A stretch of DNA of 64,000 nucleotides, taken from the NCBI RefSeq assembly GCF_023517775.1, contig NZ_CP082904.1, forward strand, positions 2,480,001 through 2,544,000, in the 5' to 3' direction. Below, piece after piece: positions 47,254-57,630 of this stretch (position 1 is its first letter; every line of letters starts with the position of its first letter). A model generated the notes under the pieces. It did no database searches. It saw only the letters and a program-made list of their open reading frames with translations, and was not told the origin of the DNA. Source of the DNA: Mixta hanseatica (lineage in GTDB: Bacteria; Pseudomonadota; Gammaproteobacteria; Enterobacterales; Enterobacteriaceae). A program made the translations under genes and the position numbers.

Positions 47254-48921
47254 TTAAAAGGTTTCCCAGTTACTGTCGCCTGCGGCTGGCGCGGCGGCCA
47301 GCTTTGCTGTCGCAGGCTTGCTCAGCATCGGCGTTTTCAGCGCGGTCGGACGGCTTGCCTGTTCCTGGCGCACTTTAAATACCGATACCGCCTGGCTGAG
47401 ACGGCTGGCCTGCTCTTCGAGTGCGGCGGCAGCGGAGGCGGATTCTTCCACCAGCGCGGCGTTCTGCTGCGTCACGCGATCCATCTCGGTCACCGCCAGG
47501 CCCACCTGGTCGATGCCGCGGCTCTGCTCGTCCGACGCCGACGCGATTTCGCCCATGATGTCGGTCACGCGCGTCACCGCGCTGACGATATCGCTCATGG
47601 TTTCGCCGGCGGTGCCAACCAGCGCGGAGCCGGTATCGACGCGGGCAACCGAATCTTCAATCAGCGATTTGATCTCTTTCGCTGCCTGGGCGCTGCGCTG
47701 CGCCAGATTACGCACTTCACCGGCCACCACCGCAAAGCCGCGACCCTGCTCGCCGGCGCGCGCCGCTTCCACCGCCGCGTTCAGCGCCAGGATATTGGTC
47801 TGGAAGGCGATGCCGTCGATCACGCTGATAATATCGGCAATCTTCTTCGAGCTGCCGGCGATTTCGCTCATGGTTTTCACCACGCCGTCCACCACCTTGC
47901 CGCCCTTCTGCGCGGTTTCCGACGCGCTCAGCGCCAGCTGCGACGCCTGACGGGCGTTCTCCGCGTTCTGTTTCACCGTGGCGGTCAGCTCTTCCATGCT
48001 GGCAGCGGTCTGCTCCAGCGAGGCGGCCTGCTGCTCGGTACGGGAAGAGAGGTCGTTGCTGCCGGCGGTGATTTCGCTGGCGCCGGTGTAGATGGCGTCT
48101 GAACCGTCACGCACATCGCTGACGGTGCGCACCAGCTCCTGCTGCATATGCTTCAGGCTGGCGGCCAGCTGGCTCATTTCGTTGCGCCCTTCTACCTCGA
48201 TCGGCTGCGTCAGATCGCCTGCGGCGATCGCCTGAATGTGCTGCATGACTTTTTGCAGCGGTAATAACAGAATGCGCTGCAGGCCAAACCAGCAAAGCAC
48301 GATTACCAGTACCACCAGCGCCATAATGGAACCCAGGATCCACAGCATAGAAATAAAGGCGCTTTCGTTCTCAGCCACGCCCTTCGCTGACAGTACCGCC
48401 TGAGCGCTGCGCCATTCGGTGTACACTGCCTGAGTATCCTCTTGTTTCTGTTCAATATTCAGCTTAAGCATCCCTTCCAGCTGCTTGGCCGCCAGCAGAT
48501 CGGTCATCTCTGAGAGCGTCTTTGCCAGCGTGGTATATTTTTCTTCCATACGCTGCGAAAGGTTATTGTCGAGGCCAGGCGTGTCAGGCAGCGCTTTATA
48601 TTCACGGTAATGCTTATCCGCCTCTACCAGCTGCATCCGGCTTTGCTGCACCAGCGCATCCAGCCCGCCGCCATTGATCTCACTGGCCAGCGAGCTTTGC
48701 AGGCGCAGCATGCCGCGGTTCAGGGTGATACGCGTCTGGTTAAGCCCAATCCAGGCATCGGTTAACGCCGCGATGTTTTGGCTGGACGTTTGTGAGACGG
48801 AAAAATTATCTTTATCTTTATTCAGCGCATGGAAAAACAGCCCACCCGACAGCAGCTGCATTGCGCCAAAAATGACCAGCACCATAATCAGGCTGGTCAC
48901 TACTTTAATTCGCTTTAACAT
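47254..48921 (-). CDS. Methyl-accepting chemotaxis protein
   Basis: A 555-residue receptor from the ATG at 48921 ([20 protein letters not shown]); the 43 further upstream codons run through the promoter and are rejected. It has the layout TM1, four-helix sensor, TM2, HAMP, signalling domain and NWETF tail. Arg64, Asn68, Arg69 and Arg73 are kept, but the PTQ motif that follows in Tsr and Tar is replaced (MLKLNIEQ), so the ligand is probably not plain serine or aspartate. Signalling domain almost identical to that of the neighbouring receptor. Own sigma-28 promoter. Confidence 0.93.
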   Translation of the reverse strand: MLKRIKVVTSLIMVLVIFGAMQLLSGGLFFHALNKDKDNFSVSQTSSQNIAALTDAWIGLNQTRITLNRGMLRLQSSLASEINGGGLDALVQQSRMQLVEADKHYREYKALPDTPGLDNNLSQRMEEKYTTLAKTLSEMTDLLAAKQLEGMLKLNIEQKQEDTQAVYTEWRSAQAVLSAKGVAENESAFISMLWILGSIMALVVLVIVLCWFGLQRILLLPLQKVMQHIQAIAAGDLTQPIEVEGRNEMSQLAASLKHMQQELVRTVSDVRDGSDAIYTGASEITAGSNDLSSRTEQQAASLEQTAASMEELTATVKQNAENARQASQLALSASETAQKGGKVVDGVVKTMSEIAGSSKKIADIISVIDGIAFQTNILALNAAVEAARAGEQGRGFAVVAGEVRNLAQRSAQAAKEIKSLIEDSVARVDTGSALVGTAGETMSDIVSAVTRVTDIMGEIASASDEQSRGIDQVGLAVTEMDRVTQQNAALVEESASAAAALEEQASRLSQAVSVFKVRQEQASRPTALKTPMLSKPATAKLAAAPAAGDSNWETF

Positions 48922-48958
48922 GTTTACCCCTGGTATTGAGAAAAGAACTACCCGTCCT

Positions 48959-48985
48959 TTATCGGCAAAGCAGGAGTAAGATTTA
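48959..48985 (-). promoter_or_regulatory. Sigma-28 (FliA) promoter of the second receptor gene
   Basis: Minus strand TAAATCTT - 11 bp - GCCGATAA: perfect -10 element, -35 element close to TAAAGTTT. Located 38 bp before the ATG at 48921. Confidence 0.85.
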
Positions 48986-49023
48986 TTTACTGAAGTAAAA
49001 AAAGCGCGCGGAAAGCAAAAAAT

Positions 49024-49045
49024 GATGCCGTCGAATGACGGCATC
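49024..49045 (-). terminator. Hairpin between receptor genes 2 and 3
   Basis: GATGCCGTC (49024-49032), loop GAAT, GACGGCATC (49037-49045): perfect 9-bp stem 20 nt after the stop of the third receptor gene. No long T-run. Confidence 0.55.
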
Positions 49046-49064
49046 GGCATACAGGGTTCAGCGT

Positions 49065-50726
49065 TTAAAAAGTCACCCAGTTATCTTCGGCAGGTTGCGC
49101 TTTATTTTCCAGCTTCGCGTTGCTTTTCGGCGACAGCAGAGGCATTTCCGTTATCTCGTTCAGACTGTTTACACTGCCCGGCAACGTAAACACCGCTACC
49201 GCTTTACCCAGGCGGCTGGCCTGTTCTTCCAGCGTGGCAGCCGCAGAGGCGGACGCCTCCACCAGCGCGGCGTTCTGCTGGGTAACGCTATCCATCTCGG
49301 TCACCGCCTGGCTTACCTGTTCAATTCCCCGGCTCTGCTCATCTGAAGCGGCAGCGATTTCCGCCATAATATCGGTCACACGTTTTACCGCGTCGACAAT
49401 ATCATTCATGGTTTCGCCTGCGCTGCTCACCAGCACAGAGCCGGTATCCACACAGCTGACGGACTCGACAATCAGGTCTTTGATCTCTTTTGCTGCCTGC
49501 GCGCTGCGGCTTGCCAGACTGCGAACTTCACCAGCGACTACGGCGAAGCCACGTCCCTGCTCACCGGCGCGCGCCGCTTCCACCGCCGCATTCAGCGCCA
49601 AAATATTGGTCTGGAAGGCGATGCTGTCAATTACGCTAATAATGTCGGCAATCTTTTTCGAGCTATGAGAAATTTCACCCATGGTGGTGACCACGTTATC
49701 CACCACTTTGCCGCCGCGCAGTGCGGTTTCCGATGCGCTCAGGGCCAGCTGCGACGCCTGACGGGCATTATCGGCGTTCTGTTTTACCGTCGCGGTCAGC
49801 TCTTCCATACTGGCGGCCGTTTCTTCCAGTGACGCCGCCTGCTGTTCAGTTCGCGAGGCCAGATCGCCGCTATCGTGAGAAATGGTTGTCGCACTGGTAA
49901 AAATACTTTTTGCCCCGCCGCGCACATCGCTAACGGTGCGCGTCAGTGATTGCTGCATCTCATTCAGGCTACTTGCTAACTGCGCTATTTCATTCTGACC
50001 TTCAACGTGAATAGTATCTGTGAGGTCGCCACGAGTAATATGCCTGATATGCTCGATGAGCGCCGCCAACGGCTTCAGCAAGATGCGTTGCAGCATCAGC
50101 CACATTAAACCGGTAGTGATCAACGACAGCAGCGACATAAAGATGGCGATGCCTATCGAAAAATTATGCTCCCGCTCGTTATTGTCAGCTGTTTCATCCA
50201 TCTGCGCCTGTTTTGTTGCCAGCCAGCCTTCATAAGCCAAAATGAAGCGATCCTGATATTGTTGCGTCGGCTGCGCCAGATAGCCCGCCATATTATCTTT
50301 ACTAAGCATCTCTTTCAGATCGCTCAGCGCCTGGTAATATTCGCGATAGGCTGCGATTAATTCCTCGTTGTCCTGTTCCGACGATGGCTGCAGCGATTTA
50401 GAAAATTCATTGAAGCCTGCATCCGCCTCAGCCAGCAATTTTGCGGATAAGGTAAACATGGTTTCGGCGGTACCGATGTACTTTTTATTCTTTTCCGCCA
50501 GCGTTGAATAGAGAGCGTAGCGGCTCAGGGTATTGCGCGTTTTTATCAGCGTCGCCCCAAGTTTATATAATTTAGTTTGCTGATTTCGGATAACTTGCTC
50601 TGTATGACTATTCCGCTGATTTTCTTTCAGAGAGTTATAGAATAAGCCATTAGTTGTTAGCTGCATAATGCTGGATAATGCCAGCACTGCATACAGCACC
50701 GTCACAATCTTTATATTTTTAAACAT
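49065..50726 (-). CDS. Methyl-accepting chemotaxis protein, Tar-like variant
   Basis: A 553-residue receptor with the same domain layout. In the sensor Arg64, Ser68, Arg69 and Thr154 (QPTQQY) coincide with the aspartate-pocket positions of E. coli Tar, but the position of Arg73 is Tyr, so aspartate binding is uncertain. The C-terminal tether is NWVTF instead of NWETF. The signalling domain differs clearly in bases from the other two. A possible weak FliA site (GCCGGTAA on the minus strand, 50829-50836) lies 100 bp upstream. Confidence 0.92.
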   Translation of the reverse strand: MFKNIKIVTVLYAVLALSSIMQLTTNGLFYNSLKENQRNSHTEQVIRNQQTKLYKLGATLIKTRNTLSRYALYSTLAEKNKKYIGTAETMFTLSAKLLAEADAGFNEFSKSLQPSSEQDNEELIAAYREYYQALSDLKEMLSKDNMAGYLAQPTQQYQDRFILAYEGWLATKQAQMDETADNNEREHNFSIGIAIFMSLLSLITTGLMWLMLQRILLKPLAALIEHIRHITRGDLTDTIHVEGQNEIAQLASSLNEMQQSLTRTVSDVRGGAKSIFTSATTISHDSGDLASRTEQQAASLEETAASMEELTATVKQNADNARQASQLALSASETALRGGKVVDNVVTTMGEISHSSKKIADIISVIDSIAFQTNILALNAAVEAARAGEQGRGFAVVAGEVRSLASRSAQAAKEIKDLIVESVSCVDTGSVLVSSAGETMNDIVDAVKRVTDIMAEIAAASDEQSRGIEQVSQAVTEMDSVTQQNAALVEASASAAATLEEQASRLGKAVAVFTLPGSVNSLNEITEMPLLSPKSNAKLENKAQPAEDNWVTF

Positions 50727-51083
50727 ATAGCTCCCTTATTTATAAACATAAAAACAACAACCCGCACCCGCAGACATTTTTTCCATCAAATACAGGTTCA
50801 CTCCAGATAACCCGTATCTGCTCCGGCTTTACCGGCTGTTGTTATTCCTCAGATTTTAGGTTTTGCCTGACGCATTACTTCACTTTTTAATATTTAATAC
50901 TTACTTCCATGAGCAGATTTTTCTGCTGCCGTTTATACTGCAGCGCTATTATTTCATTCACGCTCACTACCAAGAAATTTCTTAAAGACATACGAAAAGG
51001 GCGCCATTATGGCGCCCTTTTCTTATTGTGTCACCCCGTTATAGTTTTACATGATTATTACCTGCCGGGGTTGGCTGTTGATT
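50727..51083. other. Gap between the receptor genes and cheW
   Basis: No gene. Holds the strong terminator at 50994-51022 and the upstream region of the third receptor. Confidence 0.6.
50994..51022. terminator. Terminator after cheW
   Basis: GAAAAGGGCGCCA (50994-51006), loop TTA, TGGCGCCCTTTTC (51010-51022): a perfect 13-bp stem with T-runs on both sides. It ends the motAB-cheAW transcript and separates it from the receptor genes. Confidence 0.9.
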
Positions 51084-51581
51084 TTATGCGCTGCGCAATG
51101 TATCCATTAACGCCATTTCATCGCTGCTCAACAGCTTCTCAATATCAACCAAAATAAGCATACGCTCACCCAGCGCACCAAGCCCCGTCAGGTATTCGGT
51201 AGACATGGTGACCGCGAATTCCGGGGAAGGACGAATCTGATCGGCAGTCAACGACAGCACATCAGATACGCCGTCAACCACGATGCCCACCACACGATGC
51301 TTTAAATTAAGCACAATTACTACGGTGTTATCGTTGTATTGAACGCCCGGCTGCGCGAACTTAACGCGCAGATCGATAATGGGTACAATCACGCCGCGCA
51401 GGTTGGTTACCCCTTTGATAAATGCCGGGGTATTGGCGATACGGGTTACCTGATCGTAACCGCGGATCTCCTGCACTTTTAAAATATCGATGCCGTATTC
51501 TTCGTCACCGAGCGTAAAAACCAGAAACTCTTGTCCGACGGTCTCACCGGCCAGTTTCGTTACATTTGCCATTCCAGTCAT
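51084..51581 (-). CDS. cheW: Chemotaxis coupling protein CheW
   Basis: A 165-residue SH3-like adaptor joining receptors to CheA. Segments [35 protein letters not shown] and [17 protein letters not shown] match E. coli CheW almost residue for residue. Follows cheA by 24 nt. Confidence 0.98.
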   Translation of the reverse strand: MTGMANVTKLAGETVGQEFLVFTLGDEEYGIDILKVQEIRGYDQVTRIANTPAFIKGVTNLRGVIVPIIDLRVKFAQPGVQYNDNTVVIVLNLKHRVVGIVVDGVSDVLSLTADQIRPSPEFAVTMSTEYLTGLGALGERMLILVDIEKLLSSDEMALMDTLRSA

Positions 51582-51605
51582 AGGTTTGCCCCTAATTGCT
51601 TACGT

Positions 51606-53603
51606 TTACGCGGCGCCGGCCACGCGCTTCTCACGGTTCAAGGATTGCAGTGCAGAGACATCAACGATCAATGCGACGCTGCCATCACCAAGGATGGTGG
51701 CGGCAGAAATGCCCGGCACTTTGCGATAGTTGCTTTCCAGGTTTTTAACTACCACCTGATGCTGACCAATTAGCTGATCAACTAACAAGGCGTAGCGTTT
51801 GCCCGCGCTCTGCAATATCACGACGATGCCCTGCGTCGCTTCGGTTTTCGCCCCCTGCACATCAAAAACATTCCACAGCTCCACCAGCGGCAGATATTCA
51901 CCGCGCACTTCAAGCACGCATTCGCCGCCCGCCAGCGGTTTCAGATCTTCCGCGCGCGGCTGTAATGATTCCATTACCGCATTCAGCGGCAGGATAAAGA
52001 CTTCATCCGCAACGCGTACAGACATGCCGTCAAGGATGGCCAGCGTTAGCGGCAGCAGGATACGGATGGTGGTGCCCTTGCCCTGCTTCGAGGCGATCTC
52101 AACGTGACCGCCCATCTCCTGAATGTTTCGCTTCACCACATCCATACCGACGCCACGGCCTGATACATCGGTAACCTGCTCAGCGGTAGAGAAGCCCGGG
52201 GCGAAAATCAGCATGCCCACTTCTTCATCGCTCATCGCGTCGCTGACCGGCAGGCCGGATGAGAGCGCCTTCGCCAGAATACGTTCGCGGTTCAGACCGG
52301 CACCGTCATCGATCACTTCGATACAGATGTTACCGCCCTGATGTTCCGCTGACAGGGTCAGGTTGCCCACTGCGCTTTTGCCGTTGGCGACGCGCTTATC
52401 CGGCGATTCGATGCCGTGGTCCAGGCTGTTACGCACCAGGTGCGTTAACGGGTCGATAATGCGTTCGATCAGGCTCTTATCCAGTTCGGTCGAGCTCCCC
52501 AGCAGCGTCAGCTCTACTTCTTTGCCCAGCTTGCTGGCCAGGTCGCGCACCAGACGCGGGAAGCGGCTGAAGACGTATTCCATCGGCATCATACGGATCG
52601 ACATTACCGATTCCTGCAAATCGCGCGCGTTACGCTCCAGCTGGCCCATGCTGTTCAGCAAATCGCCATGCGCCACTGGATCAAGCGCGCCGGAGCGCTG
52701 CGCCAGCATCGACTGGGTAATCACCAGTTCGCCGACCAGGTTGATCAGCTGATCGACCTTCTCAACCGCCACGCGAATACTGCTCGATTCGCTGGTTTTC
52801 GCCGGAGCGGCCTTTTTCGTTTCACGTTTGGCCGCCGGCGCCAGCTCGGTTACCGTGGCCGGCGTCGCGGTGATGTCCGCTTCGGCCATGGTGGTCGGCG
52901 CGGCAGGCGCCGCCGGTTCAGCCAACGCAGGCGCTGACGCCGCATCCAGGAAGTTGATCTGCGACTCTTCAATCACAAAACAGAGCACCGCCACCAGATC
53001 GTCTTTACCGATAGTAGTGTCCAGCGTGGCTTCCAGGCTGGTTTCGCCTTTCTGCACGTCGCTGACGGTGCCCAGGTTACCCAGCTCTTCCAGCAACAGG
53101 GCCACTTCGTTCGGTTTCAGATCGCTTAGCTTCAGGCGCAGGCCAGAAGCAGCAACAACGGCAGGCGCAGCGGCAACCGGCGCGGCGGCTGCCGGCGCGA
53201 TAGTTTCGCCTTTCGCTTCCAGCGCCAGCTGGCGCAACGCTTCACAAATATATTTAAAGCTTTCGGCGTCAGGCTCCTGACCCGCCTTATAGGCATCGAG
53301 CTGTTCCTGCATAATATCTTTGGTTTCCAAAAACAGGTTGATGATGTCAGTGCTGAGCTGCATTTCGCCCCGGCGCGCACCGTCCAGAATATTCTCCAGA
53401 ATATGCGTGGTTTCCTGCAAAACCACGAAGCCAAAGGTGCCGGCCCCGCCTTTGATCGAATGGGCCGCACGGAAAATGGCGTTAAGCTGTTCCGAATCGG
53501 GCTCCTGCGGGTCTAACCCCAGCAGGTGTTGCTCCATGTCAGCTAACAGCTCGTCAGCTTCATCGAAGAACGTCTGATAAAAATCGCTGATATCCATGCT
53601 CAC
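51606..53603 (-). CDS. cheA: Chemotaxis histidine kinase CheA
   Basis: A 665-residue kinase: P1 with phosphorylated His48 (AIFRAAHSIKGGAGTFGF), P2 CheY/CheB-binding domain, Ala/Pro-rich linker, P3 dimerisation, P4 ATPase (NSLDHGIE, DDGAGLNRE, GRGVGMDVV) and P5 CheW-like domain. The GTG at 53603 (RBS AGAGGT) gives MSMDISDFYQTF as in E. coli. An internal Met in ETKDIMQEQ is at the place where the short form starts in E. coli. The start overlaps motB nowhere but lies within 6 nt of its stop. Confidence 0.97.
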   Translation of the reverse strand: MSMDISDFYQTFFDEADELLADMEQHLLGLDPQEPDSEQLNAIFRAAHSIKGGAGTFGFVVLQETTHILENILDGARRGEMQLSTDIINLFLETKDIMQEQLDAYKAGQEPDAESFKYICEALRQLALEAKGETIAPAAAAPVAAAPAVVAASGLRLKLSDLKPNEVALLLEELGNLGTVSDVQKGETSLEATLDTTIGKDDLVAVLCFVIEESQINFLDAASAPALAEPAAPAAPTTMAEADITATPATVTELAPAAKRETKKAAPAKTSESSSIRVAVEKVDQLINLVGELVITQSMLAQRSGALDPVAHGDLLNSMGQLERNARDLQESVMSIRMMPMEYVFSRFPRLVRDLASKLGKEVELTLLGSSTELDKSLIERIIDPLTHLVRNSLDHGIESPDKRVANGKSAVGNLTLSAEHQGGNICIEVIDDGAGLNRERILAKALSSGLPVSDAMSDEEVGMLIFAPGFSTAEQVTDVSGRGVGMDVVKRNIQEMGGHVEIASKQGKGTTIRILLPLTLAILDGMSVRVADEVFILPLNAVMESLQPRAEDLKPLAGGECVLEVRGEYLPLVELWNVFDVQGAKTEATQGIVVILQSAGKRYALLVDQLIGQHQVVVKNLESNYRKVPGISAATILGDGSVALIVDVSALQSLNREKRVAGAA

Positions 53604-53608
53604 GGTTA

Positions 53609-54640
53609 TCACCTCTGCTGTGAGTCGCGATCAGGCTGCGGCGTGCTGGCAGGAGCTGGCGGTATATCAGTTACCGGCTTCTCCTGACTGACCGGCGCGG
53701 CCTGTGAGGGTTGATGATCTGGGTTTATGTCCGCAGCAGACGGCTGAGCCGGCGCGGTAATTTCTTTCATACTTTGCGGATCGCTGAGCTGTACAGCGTC
53801 ACTTTCGGCATTCTCTTTTTCGATTTGCGCCTGAGTATCGCGATTCAGCACCAGCAGGCTGATGCGACGGTTAATCGCCTCATTGCCGCCGCGGTTTTTC
53901 AGCCGCATGGTGTCGGACATGCCCACCACACGCAGCATTTTGCTGCCATCCAGGCCACCCACCACCAGCTCACGACGTGAGGCGTTGGCGCGGTCGGCCG
54001 ACAATTCCCAGTTGCTGTAGCCACGGTCGCCCGTCGCGTACTGAAAATCATCGGTATGGCCTGCAAGGCTGATCTTGTTTGGCAAATCGTTCAAAATCGG
54101 CGCAATCGCGCGCAGAATATCGCGCATATAGGGCTCGACCTGCGCGCTGCCGGTTTTAAACATCGGCCGGTTCTGGCTATCGATAATCTGGATGCGTAGC
54201 CCCTCTTCCACCAGATTGATAATCAGATGCGGTCGCAGCGTTTTCAGCCGCGGATCCGATTCAATTAGCTGGTCCAGACGTTCGCGCAGACGGTTAAGAC
54301 GGATCTCATCCAGTTTGCGTTTCTCGGCATCCAAATCGATATGCTTTTGTACTTCGCCTTCCTTTCGCGTCGGATCGTCGCCGCCGCCGGGAATCGGACT
54401 CTCACTGTCGCTGCTGCGCTGACCGCCCGATAACGCCACCTTTAGCGGCGTCTGAAAATATTCCGCGATCTGCGTCAGTTGCTTGGGGTTAGCAACAGAG
54501 ATCAGCCACATCACCATGAAAAACGCCATCATCGCGGTCATAAAATCGGCGTAGGCGATTTTCCATGAGCCGTGACCACCCTCATGTTTTTTATGCTTGC
54601 GCTTTTTTACCACTACTATGGGGTGATTGTGGTTGTTCAT
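53609..54640 (-). CDS. motB: Flagellar motor stator protein MotB
   Basis: A 343-residue protein with a single N-terminal helix ([17 protein letters not shown], where the Asp is the proton acceptor), plug region and C-terminal OmpA-like peptidoglycan-binding domain ([24 protein letters not shown]). The C-terminal tail is long and Pro/Gln-rich. The start overlaps the motA stop by 4 bases. Confidence 0.97.
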   Translation of the reverse strand: MNNHNHPIVVVKKRKHKKHEGGHGSWKIAYADFMTAMMAFFMVMWLISVANPKQLTQIAEYFQTPLKVALSGGQRSSDSESPIPGGGDDPTRKEGEVQKHIDLDAEKRKLDEIRLNRLRERLDQLIESDPRLKTLRPHLIINLVEEGLRIQIIDSQNRPMFKTGSAQVEPYMRDILRAIAPILNDLPNKISLAGHTDDFQYATGDRGYSNWELSADRANASRRELVVGGLDGSKMLRVVGMSDTMRLKNRGGNEAINRRISLLVLNRDTQAQIEKENAESDAVQLSDPQSMKEITAPAQPSAADINPDHQPSQAAPVSQEKPVTDIPPAPASTPQPDRDSQQR

Positions 54641-55524
54641 GCGTCTTGGCCCGAAGTCTGTTTACCGGCTGATTTCGCGTTACGTACGTGCTCCTCCAGT
54701 TCGGTGAACGACGGACGCTCGGTGGAGTACAGCGTTTTACGGCCAAACTCTACGGCAATCTGCGGCGCATAGCCGTTCAGGCTGGAAAGCAGCGTTACCT
54801 TGATGCACTGCATCATCTTGGTGGTTTCCGCGCATTTCTGACGCAGCACCGACGACAGCGGTGAGATAAAACCGTAAGCCAACAGGATACCGAGGAAGGT
54901 GCCGACCATCGCGTGAGCAATCAGCTCACCCAGTTCCGCCGCCGGACGATCCGCTGAAGCCAGCGTATGCACTACGCCCATAACCGCCGCCACGATACCG
55001 AAAGCCGGAAGCGAATCGCCCATAGCGCCGATACTTTGCGCGGGTACGTCGCATTCATGCTCGTAGGTTTCGATCTCTTCATCCATCAGCGCTTCAATTT
55101 CAAACGCGTTCATATTGCCGCTGATCATTAACCGCATATAGTCGGTGATAAAATCCACTAACTTGTTATCGGACAGAATGCGCGGGTAATTAGCAAAAAT
55201 TTCACTTTCTTTTGGGTTTTCAATATCGCGTTCCAGCGACATCATGCCCTGCTGGCGTGATTTAGCCATCAGACGATAGAGCAGCGCCATTAGATCCATA
55301 TATAGCGCTTTATTATATTTAGAGCCGCGGAATAGCAGTGGTAACGCTTTTAACGTCGCCTTAATCGCTTTGCCGCTATTTCCGACAATAAAAGCGCCAA
55401 TACCGGCTCCGCCGATAATCACCAGCTCTGAAGGTTGATAAAGCGCGCCCAGGTGACCGCCGACCATCATATAGCCGCCTAACACCGAGCCAACAACGAG
55501 GATATAACCCAAAATAACCAGCAC
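54637..55524 (-). CDS. motA: Flagellar motor stator protein MotA
   Basis: A 295-residue membrane protein with four helices; the cytoplasmic loop residues that touch FliG are in the region of residues 90-100 (Arg in [14 protein letters not shown]) and 150 (Glu). Conserved prolines near [12 protein letters not shown]. With MotB it conducts protons to drive rotation. First gene of motAB-cheAW; a clear FliA promoter was not found in the 135-bp gap to flhC. Confidence 0.97.
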   Translation of the reverse strand: MLVILGYILVVGSVLGGYMMVGGHLGALYQPSELVIIGGAGIGAFIVGNSGKAIKATLKALPLLFRGSKYNKALYMDLMALLYRLMAKSRQQGMMSLERDIENPKESEIFANYPRILSDNKLVDFITDYMRLMISGNMNAFEIEALMDEEIETYEHECDVPAQSIGAMGDSLPAFGIVAAVMGVVHTLASADRPAAELGELIAHAMVGTFLGILLAYGFISPLSSVLRQKCAETTKMMQCIKVTLLSSLNGYAPQIAVEFGRKTLYSTERPSFTELEEHVRNAKSAGKQTSGQDA

Positions 55525-55601
55525 AATAAATCCTTACGTCAGTAACGTGTTGGTGGAAGTTAAGCCAGAGAGCCGCAGGCGTTATTCGTCAGCGTGAAGA
55601 C

Positions 55602-55632
55602 AAAAAAAAAGCAGCGGTTAATAACCGCTGCT
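55602..55632 (-). terminator. Terminator of flhDC
   Basis: Minus strand AGCAGCGGTT-ATT-AACCGCTGC followed by nine T (plus-strand A-run 55602-55610). Strong intrinsic terminator about 30 nt after flhC. Confidence 0.92.
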
Positions 55633-55659
55633 GGATGTCATTTCACAGTGCGAACAAAC

Positions 55660-56238
55660 TTAAACGGCGTGTTTAACCTGTTCATCCAGCAGTTGTGAAA
55701 TGTTATCGGCAGCCTCTGCCGAAAGTTTACGTCTTTTTACCGCACGTGATGGCGGCTGGCACAGGCTGCAGGCAAAGCTGCCCACCGGCTGATGCGCATG
55801 GTTGATAAAGCTTCCACCGCAGCATTTGCAGTCGGACAGTTCGAGCATGCCACTCTCAACGAAGCGCACCAGAGTCCAGGCGCGCGTCAAACCCAGCAGT
55901 GGGCCCTCATCTGACTGCGGACACTGTTCAAGATACAGACGATAGGCTTTAATCACCGCGTCCACGCCGCTGGTCAGTTTACTTTTCAGCAGAAATTTCC
56001 AGGCGTTGCAGAACATAGACGCATGAATATTCTGTTCCCAGGTCATAAACCAGTCGGTAGAAAACGGCAGCATGCCTTTTGGCGGTGGGCTGCCGCGCAG
56101 CTCTTTATATAATTTGATTAAACGGCCACGGCTAAGCTGCGTTTCACTTTCTAACATTTGCAGGCGCGCACCCAGCGAAATTAATTCTATCGCCAGTTGA
56201 ATATCACGTGCTTCCTGAACAATACTTTTTTCGCTCAT
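55660..56238 (-). CDS. flhC: Flagellar master regulator subunit FlhC
   Basis: A 192-residue DNA-binding subunit of the FlhD4C2 activator of class II flagellar genes. The C-terminal zinc site has four cysteines (DCKCCGG and FACSLCQ). Its ATG overlaps the flhD stop by one base. Length equals E. coli FlhC. Confidence 0.98.
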   Translation of the reverse strand: MSEKSIVQEARDIQLAIELISLGARLQMLESETQLSRGRLIKLYKELRGSPPPKGMLPFSTDWFMTWEQNIHASMFCNAWKFLLKSKLTSGVDAVIKAYRLYLEQCPQSDEGPLLGLTRAWTLVRFVESGMLELSDCKCCGGSFINHAHQPVGSFACSLCQPPSRAVKRRKLSAEAADNISQLLDEQVKHAV

Positions 56239-56585
56239 TATACCGCCCTCTTTTTCGGCGCTTCATCTTTTGCTGCATCGCGTAACAAACGGCTGGATAA
56301 TAAAATGCCGGTGTGAATTTGTTGCAAATCATCCACACGCGATTCCTGCGTCAGGCGGTTAATAAGGTTATGGTCGTTAAAACGAAACTGACATACCAAC
56401 TGATTGGTTTCCGCTAATTTTACCATCTCTGGCAGCGTTAACTGCGACAAAGTATCAGCCATTGCTTCATCAATACCTAAACGGAACATTGCAGAAGCTT
56501 TTTCCTGGTTAATTAAACGTTGTGCAAGCAGCAAATATGACAAGTTGATATCGTAAATATGTTTTAATAATTCGGATGTACCCAT
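56238..56585 (-). CDS. flhD: Flagellar master regulator subunit FlhD
   Basis: A 115-residue, mostly helical subunit ([20 protein letters not shown]), one residue shorter than in E. coli. With FlhC it activates class II flagellar promoters. Upstream lies a region of about 1 kb with a CRP site. The RBS is weak (no clear GGAGG before ATG), in line with translation control through the long leader. Confidence 0.98.
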   Translation of the reverse strand: MGTSELLKHIYDINLSYLLLAQRLINQEKASAMFRLGIDEAMADTLSQLTLPEMVKLAETNQLVCQFRFNDHNLINRLTQESRVDDLQQIHTGILLSSRLLRDAAKDEAPKKRAV

Positions 56586-56894
56586 TTTTTTTCCATCCTG
56601 ACTAACACTACTTTTAACTGTGCGGAATGGTTACCGCATTCTTGGTTGCTGGCTGGTAAATCTAAAGATGGCAAAAAATCAGCGGCAGAAGCCAAACATT
56701 TTCTGAACGTTTTTCACATCCCACCGGGATACTGAGTTTAGTAATAGTCATAACACCAGGCCATGTATTACTTGAGTTGTACCTGCCTTCCGTGACGTTC
56801 GCTTACAGTTTTTTAAGATAATTCCGAAAGCAGTGCAAATGTATCCCCTCTGATTTCGACATACAACGAGCGATCGGTAAAATTTTAGATAAAG

Positions 56895-56910
56895 TGTGAT
56901 CTGCGTCACA
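56895..56910. promoter_or_regulatory. CRP binding site of flhDC
   Basis: TGTGA-TCTGCG-TCACA, inside the larger palindrome AAGTGTGA-N6-TCACACTT. It lies about 310 bp upstream of the flhD ATG. In E. coli cAMP-CRP activates flhDC from a comparable position. Confidence 0.82.
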
Positions 56911-57595
56911 CTTTTAAGGCAAATTCCCGAAAAAAATCCATCAGTAACGCTTGTGAATAGTGCATTCCGCAACCAAAAAAGCCACTTTTTGTTAATTTTT
57001 TAGCTTTCTCATAACAAAAACGCAGCAAAAGTTTGCTTTTTGCTCATTTTGCGCCAGGGCATGACAAAAAGCGCCGTTACGCGAAATTAACATCGGTATA
57101 TTTTTGTAAGTGCCATATATAATGCTGATTAAGGACCATTGAACCCGTTGTGATATTAATCACTTACCGTAATCGTTTCGAACGAAGATGGTTATCCTGC
57201 ATGGGGTGAACAGGTCAGATGAGCGCTTTATGACAACGGTTCGTTAACAGTGAAGCGGCATTGTATGAAGGACTTCAGCAGGTGTAACAAGCTGTTACAT
57301 AAGGAATATGAATGATTTATGAAAAAAGCGCAGGAGGCTTGAGTAACTATCGGCACTGGTAAGCGATTCTTTATCGATAACCGCTGTTTTTTACACGCAA
57401 TGCGCAGCAAGCGAACAAAAAACAGGCGTTAGACGTTTTTCTGTCTTTTTTTCATTCGATCCATTAGTAAGGGGAGATGCATTATTTTCTGCGGTTGTGG
57501 GGCCGATTTTTTAGCAACTTATTTTAGCGCAACCAGGCGTAACGGCAGATTAAGCGGAAAGCTAAAAGATAACGCGAAAGGCTGAAAAGAGAGAA

Positions 57596-57623
57596 AACGC
57601 ATCCACCTCCCTGTCGATGCGTT
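57596..57623 (-). terminator. otsA terminator
   Basis: Minus strand AACGCATC-(N12)-GATGCGTT followed by TTCTCTCTT, 8 nt after the otsA stop. Confidence 0.75.
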
Positions 57624-57630
57624 AGCTTAA

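Larger units (their letters stand above)
56586..57630. other. Long flhDC regulatory region (no gene)
   Basis: About 1.05 kb, AT-rich, without a convincing gene; uspC, which lies here in E. coli, is missing. It holds the flhDC leader, a CRP palindrome (56895-56910), a possible minus-strand -10 AATTAT (plus 56819-56824) and, at the far end, the otsA terminator. Bases 56930-57590 have only short frames. Confidence 0.6.

Noticed and set aside
48922..49050. N-terminal extension of the second chemoreceptor by 43 codons
   Set aside because: It reads through the FliA promoter; the family starts at MLKRIKVV.
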